This document shows positions 1-8,480 of a stretch of DNA of 64,000 bases, piece after piece; positions within the stretch are counted from its first letter, which is position 1; every line of letters begins with the position of its first letter. The notes under the pieces were generated by a model that saw nothing but the letters and a program-made list of their open reading frames with translations, was not told the DNA's origin and did not search any database. This stretch comes from PALSA-660 sp963726435 (GTDB lineage Bacteria > Actinomycetota > Coriobacteriia > Anaerosomatales > PALSA-660), in the NCBI GenBank assembly GCA_963726435.1, contig CAVSCJ010000001.1, positions 186,001-250,000 of the forward strand. Direction: 5' to 3'. The translations under genes and the position numbers were made by a program.

Positions 1-1216
1 CGAGCGCTGACGCCACTTCGGCGGAGGTCATGGGGACCGCGCGCGAGACGAGCAGCCCCGTGGCCGCGCCGCGCAGGTCGTGCGCCTGCAGCGCCTCCAG
101 CAGGTCTCGCTCTGGCGCGCGCAGGCGCGTGCGCCTGGGCGGAAGCGCGTCGAGGACCGTTCCGCCCCCGATGGTGGACACTGGAGAGTAGGAGCGCACG
201 ATGAACCGATCGCCATATCTCGGCGCGAGCGGCTGCTCCAGCCGTATCTGCGCGAGCGCACTGCCACCGGGCTCCAGCTCGCCGCCGCCGTCCATGAGAA
301 GCACGCGGCCTATGACCTCGCGCGTCCCGTGGTGCACGTGCACGCGCACGCCGCTCTGGAAGGGCTTCTCGTTGCCCGACAGGTACTTGAAGGAGGCGTC
401 GAAACGGTCGGTCACCTGAAGCGACCCGGGGGCCGCCAGTATGTCGCCACGCGCGATCTCGTCGCGATCCAGCCCGGCGACGTTGATAGCCACGCGCATT
501 CCGGCGCTGGCCTCGGTCACGGCCTGGGAGTGGACCTGGACGCCCCGCACCCGTCCCGTGCGGCCCGACGGAAGCACCTCTATCGGGTCGTCCCGTCGGA
601 CCGTGCCGGACCACATCGTGCCTGTGACCACGGTCCCCGCGCCCGCGATCGTGAACACACGGTCGACCGGCAACCGCATCGGCAGCGCTGCCTGTCGCGC
701 TGGCGCCTCACCCGCGACGGCGTCCAGCGCCGCCTTGAGCTCGTCCAGCCCCTGGCCGGTCCTGGACGAGACCGCGACGATGGGCGCACCCTCGATGCTC
801 GTGCCCTTGAGCAGACGCGCGACGTCGTCCTCCACCATGGCCAGCCACTCGGGATCCGCGAGGTCGGACTTGGTGACCGCGACCACGCCGCGCGAGATTC
901 CCAAGAGATCGATGATCGCCAGGTGCTCGCGGGTCTGCGGCATGACACCGTCGTCAGCAGCGACCACCAGCAGAACGACGTCGATGCCGGTGGCGCCCGC
1001 CACCATCTGTCGCACGAATCGCTCGTGGCCGGGGACGTCGACGACTCCCATGCTCGCGCCCGAAGGAAGGTCGAGCCGGGCGAAGCCCAACTCGATGGTG
1101 ACGCCACGTTCCTTCTCCTCCGGAAGACGGTCGGGGTCGGTCCCCGTCAGCGCCTTGACCAGCGCGGACTTCCCATGGTCGATGTGCCCGGCCGTGCCTA
1201 GGACGAGCGAGTTCAC
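1..1216 (-). CDS. selB: Selenocysteine-specific elongation factor SelB (C-terminus cut by window edge)
   Basis: SelB is the GTPase that brings Sec-tRNA(Sec) to ribosomes at UGA codons carrying a SECIS hairpin. The visible 405 residues start with a G domain: P-loop GHIDHGKS near residues 10-17, then DVPGHE, and TKSD for guanine specificity. EF-Tu-like beta-barrel domains follow. The winged-helix domains that bind SECIS lie mostly beyond the left edge. The GTG start overlaps the selA stop (GTGA), so translation is probably coupled. It is the last visible gene of the selD-yedF-selA-selB operon. The assignment is very secure; completeness of the C-terminus cannot be judged. Confidence 0.96.
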   Translation of the reverse strand, partial: MNSLVLGTAGHIDHGKSALVKALTGTDPDRLPEEKERGVTIELGFARLDLPSGASMGVVDVPGHERFVRQMVAGATGIDVVLLVVAADDGVMPQTREHLAIIDLLGISRGVVAVTKSDLADPEWLAMVEDDVARLLKGTSIEGAPIVAVSSRTGQGLDELKAALDAVAGEAPARQAALPMRLPVDRVFTIAGAGTVVTGTMWSGTVRRDDPIEVLPSGRTGRVRGVQVHSQAVTEASAGMRVAINVAGLDRDEIARGDILAAPGSLQVTDRFDASFKYLSGNEKPFQSGVRVHVHHGTREVIGRVLLMDGGGELEPGGSALAQIRLEQPLAPRYGDRFIVRSYSPVSTIGGGTVLDALPPRRTRLRAPERDLLEALQAHDLRGAATGLLVSRAVPMTSAEVASAL

Positions 1217-2616
1217 GCGGGCTCTCCCGCAGAGATCTCGGCCAGGCGCGCGACTACCAGCGACTCCTCGAGCGAGGAGAGCGTCCGCGGGTCGAGGATG
1301 ACGCGGCCGTCTCGGATGCGCGCGACTATCGTCGGGTTGCCGAGGCGCAGGCGCTCCTCAAGGGCGTTGGCGCTCATGGTCCGCGGCGACAGCGTCACGA
1401 TGGTCGTGGGGATGTCCGCGAGCGGCAGGGAACCGCCCCCGGCGCGCGATACGTCGGGCATCGCGGCGACCCGGAAAGCGTCGTCCGTCGCCGCAGCGAT
1501 GTCATCGACCAGCTTGCGCGCGCTCGCGGCCACGTCGGCCGGGCGGCGGGTGAGCATGTGCAGGGTGGGGATCTCGGCGCGCGCGCGCTCTGGGTCCAGG
1601 TAGAGTCGCAGGGTGGCCTCGAGGGCAGCGAGCGTCATCTTGTCGAGACGGAGGGCGCGCGCGAGCGGGTGCTTCTTGAGCCGGTCGATGAACTCGGACT
1701 TGCCCGCGATGATGCCGGCCTGCGGACCGCCAAGGAGCTTGTCGCCCGACACCGACACCAGGTCCGCACCGGCCTCGATAGAGGAGAGCACCGTCGGCTC
1801 GTCGGGCAGCCCGTAGGGAGCTAGGTCGATCAGCACCCCGGAGCCCTGGTCCTCGTAGACCGGGACGTCGTGCTCTGCCCCCAGCGCCACCAGGTCGGAG
1901 AGCGTGACTTCCTCGGTGAAGCCGACGACGCGGAAGTTGCTCGAGTGCACCTTGAGGAGCAGTGCCGTCTTGGGCGTGATCGCCGCGGCATAGTCGGAGA
2001 GGTGGGTCTTGTTGGTCGCGCCGACCTCGACCATCTTCGCACCCGACTGGCGCATCACGTCCGGGATGCGGAACGAACCGCCGATCTCGACCAGCTGCCC
2101 GCGACTGACGATCGCCTCCTTGCGCGAGGCGAGCGCCGTGAGAACCAGTAGCACGGCGGCGGCGTTGTTGTTGACTGTCATCGCCGCTTCCGCGCCTGTG
2201 ACATCGCGGATCAGCTGCTCGACGTGCGAGTGGCGGCTTCCCCGCTCCCCGCTGGCGACGTCGTACTCCAGCGTCGAGTAGTTGCCGGCCACCTCGACCA
2301 CCGCGCGCAACGCCTCCTCCGCAAGACGGGAGCGGCCGAGGTTCGTGTGAACGATTATGCCGGTGGCGTTGATCACCGGCCTGAGCGACGGGCGCATCCG
2401 ATCGTCCGCGACGCGGATCGCGTCGGCGGCCACGCTGTCGGTGTCGAAGGAGACGTCCTTCCCGGCAAGCACCGCGGCGCGCAACGCTTCGATCGCCTCG
2501 CGCACCGCATCCACCACGACGGCTCGCCCCAGGGTCTGCTCCAGCGCGGCGAGGTCCTCGCGCTTGAGGAGCTCGTCGGTCTTCGGCAGCGAGCGCAGCA
2601 GCTTCTTGGTGTCCAT
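1213..2616 (-). CDS. selA: L-seryl-tRNA(Sec) selenium transferase
   Basis: SelA is the PLP enzyme that converts Ser-tRNA(Sec) to Sec-tRNA(Sec) using selenophosphate. The 467 residues match the usual bacterial SelA length. The PLP lysine lies in SVSGDKLLGGPQAG (Lys about 293), and the family motifs VINATGIIVHTNLGRS (about 81-96) and EDQGSG are present. The start ATG is the only sensible one and follows a short intergenic stretch after yedF. The stop overlaps the selB start by 4 nt. Together with SelD and SelB it completes the protein part of the bacterial Sec pathway. No standard tRNA(Sec) is visible in the window. Confidence 0.97.
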   Translation of the reverse strand: MDTKKLLRSLPKTDELLKREDLAALEQTLGRAVVVDAVREAIEALRAAVLAGKDVSFDTDSVAADAIRVADDRMRPSLRPVINATGIIVHTNLGRSRLAEEALRAVVEVAGNYSTLEYDVASGERGSRHSHVEQLIRDVTGAEAAMTVNNNAAAVLLVLTALASRKEAIVSRGQLVEIGGSFRIPDVMRQSGAKMVEVGATNKTHLSDYAAAITPKTALLLKVHSSNFRVVGFTEEVTLSDLVALGAEHDVPVYEDQGSGVLIDLAPYGLPDEPTVLSSIEAGADLVSVSGDKLLGGPQAGIIAGKSEFIDRLKKHPLARALRLDKMTLAALEATLRLYLDPERARAEIPTLHMLTRRPADVAASARKLVDDIAAATDDAFRVAAMPDVSRAGGGSLPLADIPTTIVTLSPRTMSANALEERLRLGNPTIVARIRDGRVILDPRTLSSLEESLVVARLAEISAGEPA

Positions 2617-2692
2617 GACTCCGGATTCTACCCGACCCGGGGGTGAGGGCAGGCCCGCGGCGCGCGTCGGGCGTCAGGCCGCGACGCCGGGA

Positions 2693-3031
2693 CTACGCCA
2701 CGGTGACGACGTCGGCCGGACCGGAGAGGACGCTGGCCGAGGCGGCCATGTCGCCGACGTCGCCGACGGCGAGCGCGTCCTTGAGGCCGAGGAAGTCGAG
2801 ACAGGTACCGCAGGACTTCACGACGGTCCCGGCCTCGAGCATAAGGCGGATGTCATCGAGCGACTCCGAGCCCTCGCACGTGAGGCGCACGCCGCCGTTC
2901 ATGAACATGAGGCGCTCCGGCCTCTGCTCCGCGCGGGCAAGGGAGTAGATCAGGTTGCGCATGAGTACGCCGCCGAGCTGCTCGTCGCCGCTTCCCAGCG
3001 TATCCGTCGTGAACCAGAACGTCTTGGCCAT
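2693..3031 (-). CDS. yedF: Selenium-associated DsrE-like protein, YedF C-terminal domain only
   Basis: This 112-residue protein matches the C-terminal DsrE-like domain of the selenium metabolism protein YedF. It shows the hallmark SGDEQLGGVLMRNL near the start and the CGTCLDFLGLK motif (Cys about 74 and 77). Full-length YedF usually begins with a TusA-like domain; this one lacks it. It sits between selD and selA in the same direction. The family is linked by co-occurrence to selenium trafficking, but its exact reaction is not established. A role in delivering or sensing selenium is inference. Confidence 0.85.
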   Translation of the reverse strand: MAKTFWFTTDTLGSGDEQLGGVLMRNLIYSLARAEQRPERLMFMNGGVRLTCEGSESLDDIRLMLEAGTVVKSCGTCLDFLGLKDALAVGDVGDMAASASVLSGPADVVTVA

Positions 3032-3046
3032 GTCTTCGTTCGCCTC

Positions 3047-4114
3047 TCAGCCCTTGACAGTGATCCGACCAGCCTCGCCCGGCGCCACACGTCCTATCAC
3101 CGCGGCGACGACACCCCGAGCCTCGAGAGCGGCAGTCAGAGCGTCGGCACGCTGGGGCCCGACCGCCATCAACAGTCCTCCGCTCGTCTGAGGGTCGCAC
3201 AGCACGCGCCAGCGCGCGAGGTCCTCGATCGGAGCGTCGGGCGAAAGGGGCGCGGGACGCCCGGGCCACTCCGTGAACGCAGATGCGAACTCGATGACCT
3301 CGGCGGTCCTCCCGGGAACGATCCCCTGAGCCGCGTACTCGAGCACGCCGTCGAATACCGGCAGCGCCGCGAAGTCGATCTCGCCCGAGCATCCACTCCC
3401 CTCGAGCATCTCGTGGAGGTGGCCGACGATGCCGAAGCCGGTGACGTCGGTCGCGGCGCTCACCCCCACCTCCTGCATCGCTTCGCACGCGTCGCGGTTC
3501 AGCGTCGCCATCGACTCGATGACCGACCGGATGGACTTCTCGTCTTCAAGCTCGCGCTTCAGGGCGGTGCCGATGACACCGGTGCCGAGCGCCTTCGTCA
3601 GGATCAGGACGTCGCCGGAGCGGGCACCTACGTTGCGCACAACACGGCCCGGGGCGACCACTCCCATCACGGAGAGCCCGAACTTCGGCTCCTTGTCGTC
3701 GATCGTATGGCCGCCGACCACCAAGACGCCCGCCTCTCGGCACACGTCCCCCCCGCCCCGCAGGACTTCGGCGACGATCTCCGGCCCGAGCGTGCAGGGG
3801 AACGCGACGAGGTTCATCGCGGTCAGGGGCCTGCCCCCCATTGCGTAGATGTCGGAGAGCGAGTTGGCCGCGGATATGCGACCGAAGTCGTACGGGTCGT
3901 CCACGATCGGAGTGAAGAAGTCGACGGTCAGGAGCAGCGCCGTGCGCTCGTCGAGCAGGTAGACCGCAGCATCGTCCGACGTCTCGAAGCCGACCATGAG
4001 GTCGGCCGAGTGCGATGGAGACAGGGTGTCGAGGATGGCCTTCAGGTCCGCCGGACCGTACTTGGCCGCTCAACCCGCCTTGGTGGAGAGCTGCGTTAGC
4101 CTGACCTTCTCCAC
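3047..4114 (-). CDS. selD: Selenide, water dikinase, itself a selenoprotein (Sec15)
   Basis: SelD makes selenophosphate from selenide and ATP. A naive ORF begins at MVGFETSDDAAVYLL, but reading upstream through one TGA (4070-4072) gives KAG-Sec-AAKYGPADLK, exactly where the family has its catalytic Cys/Sec. The GTG start at 4114 has GAAGGG five bases upstream and gives 355 residues, a normal length. The hallmark CDPQTSGGLL is near the C-terminus. A hairpin just after the TGA fits a bacterial SECIS. It heads the operon with yedF, selA and selB. Sec at this position of SelD is known in other organisms. Confidence 0.94.
4037..4072 (-). promoter_or_regulatory. SECIS-like hairpin and Sec UGA codon of selD
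   Basis: The UGA codon is at 4070-4072. Twelve bases downstream lies a perfect 5-bp stem GGUCC/GGACC with loop GGC (4045-4057). An outer GGCC/GGCC pairing (4064-4067 with 4037-4040) can extend it. Position and size match bacterial SECIS elements, which lie inside the coding region right after the UGA. The fold was read by eye; the exact SelB contact bases are not proven. Confidence 0.7.
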
Positions 4115-4225
4115 GGGTGCCCTTCGCGTGCGGAAACGGCAACAAGACCATGCAATCCATAAGATTACATGATTCCTTGTTCCCGCGGAGTGTCTCTCTC
4201 TCGCGGCCGCGCCGTGGCGTGCGTC

Positions 4226-4588
4226 CTAGACGCGAGACATCTGGCTGAGCACGCGGCGGACGAATTCCAGCCGCACCTCCCGGATCTTGGCGGACTGCAC
4301 GAAGAGACAGAGGACTCTCCGCGTCTCCGGATCGGAGGAGAGCGCGTAGAGCGCCTCCCCGTCGGGTCCCGAGGAGATGCAGGCGATCCCGCGATCCACG
4401 AAGTCCTGCAGCACGGGCTCGATCTCGTACTTCTTGCGACCGAGTCGTCCGGTGAGTTCGGAGATGTCGGCCTGGGCGCCGACGTTGTCCTCGAGGTAGA
4501 CAGCGACGTCCCAGGCTGCGAAGGAGGACAGGTTCGCATCCACGAAGGCATCCACGGCGCGGTCCCCCGAGCCCGTCAGATAGTCCAT
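4226..4588 (-). CDS. Small winged-helix-like protein of unknown function
   Basis: A 120-residue protein. The start at 4588 is chosen because GGGGGGAGGG lies four bases upstream; an upstream in-frame start has no such site. The middle (ISELTGRLGRKKYEIEPVLQ) reads like a helix-turn-helix followed by a wing (CISSGPDGEALYALS), and the C-terminus is helical and charged. It could be a MarR/ArsR-like regulator, but I do not recognise a named family. It is separated from selD by about 110 bp and transcribed in the same direction. Confidence 0.6.
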   Translation of the reverse strand: MDYLTGSGDRAVDAFVDANLSSFAAWDVAVYLEDNVGAQADISELTGRLGRKKYEIEPVLQDFVDRGIACISSGPDGEALYALSSDPETRRVLCLFVQSAKIREVRLEFVRRVLSQMSRV

Positions 4589-4728
4589 GCGTCCCTCCCC
4601 CCGAAAGGCGCGTGTGAACGCATTCACTATACTCCGCGAGGGAACGGGGCGCACGTTTGTGCGGACCGGATGCAGTGCCGGCGATGATCCGCGACGACGG
4701 TGATTTGCGGCGGATCGAGTGGCCGGCC

Positions 4729-4805
4729 TGGTGGCCCCCCTGGGATTCGAACCCAGACTGCGCCGGGTTTAAGCCGGCTCCCTCTGCCAGTTGGGGTAGG
4801 GGGCC
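4729..4805 (-). tRNA. tRNA with anticodon UAA and a short variable loop (Leu by codon table)
   Basis: Cloverleaf read on the minus strand: acceptor GGCCCCC, D loop AACTGGCA, anticodon stem GCCGG/CCGGC around loop CTTAAAC (anticodon UAA), 5-nt variable loop, T arm CTGGG-TTCGAAT-CCCAG, and encoded ACCA end. Leucine tRNAs normally have a long variable arm; this has none. The 3' acceptor strand holds one G more than a 7-bp stem needs, giving a possible 8+5 bp acceptor/T helix. The extra G lies in a G-run, and other one-base insertions in this window make an assembly error plausible. The amino acid identity is therefore uncertain. Confidence 0.75.
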
Positions 4806-4821
4806 ATGAAGGCCGTCTTCG

Positions 4822-5798
4822 TCACGCCGTCCGGCAGGCCTCGGCGAGCACGAGCCCATAGAGCAGGTCGTGCTCGCTGACGATCGTGGAGTCCACGCCC
4901 GCAAGGCCCATGATGGTCTCCAATATCACCGCGCCCGCCACGATGACATCGGCGCGCGCCGGGTCCATGCCCACCACCATCCTCCTCTTCGCCAGCGGCA
5001 TCCTGGCCAGCCGCGAGCGCAGGTCGGCAACGTCGCCGCCCGTCAAACGGGACATGTGCACCCGGAGGGGATCGTAGGTCACAAGCTCCTGCTTCACCGC
5101 CGAGAGTGTCGTGCCCGTGCCCGCCAGGGTGATCAGCGTCCTGGGCTGCGACCGCAGCCCATCGAAGAAGGGCCTCATCTCGTTCGCCGCCCAAGCAGCC
5201 GCCGCCTCCAGCTCGGCCGCCGCCGGAGGGTCGGAGACCAAGAACAGGTCGAGCACCCGGCGCGACCCTACGTCCAGCGACCGGGCGGCGTCTATCTCGA
5301 CCTCGCGCCCGGCCGGCGAGAAGTGCGCCGATCCGAGGACGAGCTCGGTCGAGCCCCCCCAAGGTCTGCGACCAGGATGTCGTCGTCGTCGACCTGATAC
5401 GTCGCGCCGGAGAACGCGAGCCGGGCTTCCGTCGCGCCCGGGATGATGTGTGGCCGGACTCCCGCGCGCTCGATCCTATCCGTGAACTCGCGAGCGTTCG
5501 ACGCGTCGCGGGCCGCGGAAGTCGCTACCGCCAGTACTGACTCGGCCCCGAGCCTCTCGGCCTCTGCCACGAACCCCTCGACTGCCACGGCAACGCGCTC
5601 GATGCCCTCATGAGACAGACGCCCTGAGGCGAGAAGGCCCTCTCCCAGATGAGTGACGACGGTGCGCCGGACGATCTCGTCCAGGCCGACACCGTCAGTG
5701 TCGGCGATGAGCAGTCGCGTGGTCACGGTGCCGATGTCGATGACGGCCACACGGCGCTGCGCCCTCGCGAGACTCTCCCTGTCCGAGTGGATCTCCAT
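4822..5798 (-). CDS. ppx: Ppx/GppA-family exopolyphosphatase, split by one missing base
   Basis: The family hydrolyses polyphosphate and/or pppGpp. The N-terminal part has VAVIDIGTVTTRLLIAD and ATSAARDASN; the C-terminal part has TLAGTGTTLSAVKQEL and the terminal VSEHDLLYGLVLAE. The reading frame breaks at a run of seven C (5354-5360). An eighth C would restore DLGGGSTELVLGSA, the conserved second phosphate-binding motif. All conserved motifs survive on both sides, so an indel error is the simplest explanation. It lies at the end of the actinobacterial eno-ftsB-DUF501-ppx block. Confidence 0.88.
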
Positions 5799-5810
5799 GC
5801 GCCGATGGTA

Positions 5811-6323
5811 TCAGGACGCCGTGACCGCGGGCTCGCAGCGGGAGGGGTCGCAGACCGGCCCCATCGCCCCGGCGGCAAGACAGCGGAGCACGCCCTCACC
5901 CACCGGATCTCCCGTGCCGGCAAGTGCAGAGGCCACGCGCGCGTGCAGGCACTTGACCGCCAGCGGATCGGCCTGTCCGGCCACCCCGACGTCCGGGCAC
6001 GGATCGGTGCCGCCGCCTTCGGCCTTGCGGGCGGCCCGGTACGCGGCGTCCGCCGAAAGCAGGTCGTCGGCGAACCCGGGGTCCGCCGCCGCTCGGCTGG
6101 CCCACTCACGGTGCTCTCCCGCCGACTCGAGACGGCTGACAGCCTCGACAAGAGAGGGGCAGGTCAACCAGAAGAGCGTCGGGAAGAGCGTCCCATCGTC
6201 GAGGGTCGGCGCCACTGCGATGACGCTGGGCGCTCCGCGTTCGCACCTGGCCACGACACGCCAACGCCCTCGGGGCGGCCTCCCCAGCTGCCGCGCCAAG
6301 GCGGCCTTCTCGTCAGGGCTCAA
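5811..6323 (-). CDS. DUF501 family protein
   Basis: 170 residues from a TTG start (6323) that overlaps the end of the upstream ftsB-like gene. It shows the DUF501 signature: APTLDDGTLFPTLFWLTCPSLVEAVSRLE, then CLHARVASALAGTGDPVGEGVLRCL. The function is unknown. In actinobacteria it almost always lies between an FtsB-like gene and ppx, as here, which supports both the call and the phylum. It has several Cys in the C-terminal third (CPDVG, CLHA, CLAAG, CDPSRC), which may bind metal; that is a guess. Confidence 0.88.
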   Translation of the reverse strand: MSPDEKAALARQLGRPPRGRWRVVARCERGAPSVIAVAPTLDDGTLFPTLFWLTCPSLVEAVSRLESAGEHREWASRAAADPGFADDLLSADAAYRAARKAEGGGTDPCPDVGVAGQADPLAVKCLHARVASALAGTGDPVGEGVLRCLAAGAMGPVCDPSRCEPAVTAS

Positions 6324-6885
6324 GGCCGGGGGTCGGCTCCGGGGCGACGCCGAAGATCGCGTCCAGCACGGCCTGAAGGATCGAGCCACCGGAGTCCGCC
6401 GTGGTCGAGCCGGTCGTCACGCCGCTGGCGGCCGTCGAGCCGTCGGGGATGACGACGTAGACGTTCTCGCCGCTCTTCGTGTAGCCGAGCTTCTCCCTGG
6501 CCGCCTTCTCGACGCCCTCCGGGGTCTTGAGCTCGGCGACCTCGGCGCTGAGGGCCGAGTTGCGGTCGCGAAGCGCGCGGTACTGCTGCTCGAGGCCGGC
6601 AGCTCGGCGCGCGGTCTGGTACTGCAGTCTCATCGCGGGGTAGAGCTGCCACCCCAAGACCGCCACCAGCGCCACCACGGCGATAGGCAGCCAGGCGCCT
6701 GCGGGGCGGAGGTCGACGCGACGCTTCGACGCGGCAGCGGTCTTGCGCGAGGGCGCCTTGGAGCGGCCCTTGGCGGTCGAGGTTCGGGGTGTGGCGGAGT
6801 TGCGACCGGCGGACCCGCCACGGGAAGCGGAGGTCCTGGTCTTGCCTCGCGAGGCCCCGCGCTGCGTTGAACTGGTGCGTCCCAT
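6313..6885 (-). CDS. ftsB: FtsB/DivIC-like septum formation initiator
   Basis: A 190-residue bitopic membrane protein. It has a long basic Ser/Thr/Arg-rich cytoplasmic tail (about 1-60), one membrane helix (AWLPIAVVALVAVLGWQL), a periplasmic coiled coil (RRAAGLEQQYRALRDRN) and the DivIC hallmark TPEGVEKAAREKLGYTKSGE. Proteins of this kind link early and late divisome parts. The ATG at 6885 is preferred because AGGAA lies upstream; a GTG 15 codons earlier is possible. The long basic N-terminus is typical of actinobacterial versions. Its stop overlaps the DUF501 start. Confidence 0.85.
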   Translation of the reverse strand: MGRTSSTQRGASRGKTRTSASRGGSAGRNSATPRTSTAKGRSKAPSRKTAAASKRRVDLRPAGAWLPIAVVALVAVLGWQLYPAMRLQYQTARRAAGLEQQYRALRDRNSALSAEVAELKTPEGVEKAAREKLGYTKSGENVYVVIPDGSTAASGVTTGSTTADSGGSILQAVLDAIFGVAPEPTPGLEP

Positions 6886-7044
6886 GCGTGGGTGTTCCTG
6901 TGAGAAGGCCTGCGTTTCACCGGACGCCACTGTCCGGTTCCGACAATGGTACCACGCTTGCCCAAAACCATCGACCTATACTGGAGACTGAGCCGATATG
7001 GCGCCTCCGACCGGCCCGTGCGCGGGGGGCGTGGAAGGCTTCGT

Positions 7045-8442
7045 CTACATGGTGATGACGCGGATCAGGTCCGTGGAGCCGGCGACGCCCTGCGTCGTCC
7101 CCGCCGTGAGAACGGCCCGCTCCCCCGCCGAGGCGAGATGAAGCCGGCGCACGGCGGAAACGGCCGCATCGGTGGTCTCCTCGATCGTTCTGGTGTGCCC
7201 TATGACCGCGCACTGAACGCCCCAGACGAGGGCGAGCGCGCCGGCGACCGGGGTATGCGGGGTGACCGCGAGAAGCGGCTGCGGCGGGCGCAGGGAGGCC
7301 ACCGCCCGGGCCGTGGCGCCGCTCTGGGTCGCGGTGACGATCACTCTGGCGCCCGTGTCGCGTGCGAGCGCGCACGCGGCCGCGGCCACAGGCGACCCCG
7401 CAGCGACGGCGCCGGGCGTCACCGGAGCGGACGGCCCCGCATCCTCGGCGGCGCGGCAGACGCGGTCCATCGTCTCTACGGCCCCCACCGGGAACTGACC
7501 GATCGCCGTCTCCTCCGAGAGCATCACGGCATCTGCGCCTTCGAATACGGCCGTCGCCACGTCGGAGGCCTCGGCGCGCGTGGGCGACTGTGAGTGGGTC
7601 ATCGACTCCAGCATCTGGGTCGCCACGATCACAGGACGCCCCGCCGCACGGCACGCCTCGACGATCCTCCGCTGTGCGGGCGGGACGCTCTCGGCGGAGG
7701 TCTCGACCGCGAGGTCTCCGCGGGCGACCATGACGGCGTCCGCGGTCTCCACGATCGCGTCGAGACCTGCCAGGGCCTCGTACTTCTCGATCTTGGCCAC
7801 GATCGGGATGGGGCGCTCTCCCATCGCGGCGCGAAGGCGTTCGACGTCGCGGGCGCTCCGCACGAACGACTGGGCCACAAGGTCGACTCCGGCATCGGCG
7901 CCCCAGGCGAACAGCTCCAGGTCGCGCGCCGTGACCCCGTCGAGGTTCAACGACACACCCGGGACGTTGACGCCCTTGTGCGAACCCAGCGGGCCGCCGC
8001 GCACCACTCTCGTTTCGACGTCGCCGCCCCGCGTGGACAGCACGCTGAGCTCGAGCGCGCCGTCGTCGAGCACGATCCGGTCCCCCGCGGAGAGGTCCGC
8101 GGCGAGCCCGTCCCAAGTGACGCAGGCGTGCGAGGCATCGCCGACGCAGTCCCCGGCCGAGAGGACGAACCGGGAGCCGGTGGCCAAGGTCGTGCCCGGC
8201 GCCATGGCGCCGACGCGCAGCTTCGGGCCGGGAAGGTCCAGCAGGACGCCGACGGTGCGCCCGGCCTCCTCCGACCAAGCGCGGATCGCAGAGAGCCGAC
8301 GCGCCAGGTCGGCGATATCGCCGTGCGAGGAGTTGAGGCGGGCCACGTCGACCCCTGCGGACAGCACGCGACCGAGCACGCCGGGCTCGTCGCAAGCGGG
8401 CCCGATGGTCGCCACTATCCTGGTCCTGCGCAGCCCCGTCAT
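7045..8442 (-). CDS. pyk: Pyruvate kinase
   Basis: Transfers phosphate from phosphoenolpyruvate to ADP, the last step of glycolysis. The 465 residues show RTRIVATIGPA at the N-terminus, the catalytic KIEKYEAL (lysine), MVARGDLAVE, ATQMLESM and SPTRAEASDVATAVFEGADAVMLSEETAIG in two stretches, and the C-terminal allosteric domain. One deviation: the N-terminal motif reads ARLNSSHGD instead of the usual ARLNFSHG. It lies directly after enolase, its pathway neighbour, which is not part of the mycobacterial version of this block. Confidence 0.95.
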   Translation of the reverse strand: MTGLRRTRIVATIGPACDEPGVLGRVLSAGVDVARLNSSHGDIADLARRLSAIRAWSEEAGRTVGVLLDLPGPKLRVGAMAPGTTLATGSRFVLSAGDCVGDASHACVTWDGLAADLSAGDRIVLDDGALELSVLSTRGGDVETRVVRGGPLGSHKGVNVPGVSLNLDGVTARDLELFAWGADAGVDLVAQSFVRSARDVERLRAAMGERPIPIVAKIEKYEALAGLDAIVETADAVMVARGDLAVETSAESVPPAQRRIVEACRAAGRPVIVATQMLESMTHSQSPTRAEASDVATAVFEGADAVMLSEETAIGQFPVGAVETMDRVCRAAEDAGPSAPVTPGAVAAGSPVAAAACALARDTGARVIVTATQSGATARAVASLRPPQPLLAVTPHTPVAGALALVWGVQCAVIGHTRTIEETTDAAVSAVRRLHLASAGERAVLTAGTTQGVAGSTDLIRVITM

Positions 8443-8480
8443 CGCGCCCCCACCGCTCGCCTCGACGGGACTTACATTCC

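Noticed and set aside
4729..4805. tRNA(Sec) for the sel operon
   Set aside because: The anticodon is UAA, not UCA, and the long variable arm and 6-bp D stem of tRNA(Sec) are absent. A possible 8-bp acceptor alone is not enough.
6917..8395. Long antisense and shadow ORFs (also 80-1201, 3546-4904, 34584-36788, 38194-39342, 42621-43886)
   Set aside because: They mirror codon bias of pyk, selB, selD, atp and permease genes on the other strand, are Arg/Pro/Gly-rich or Asp/His-rich, and match no family.
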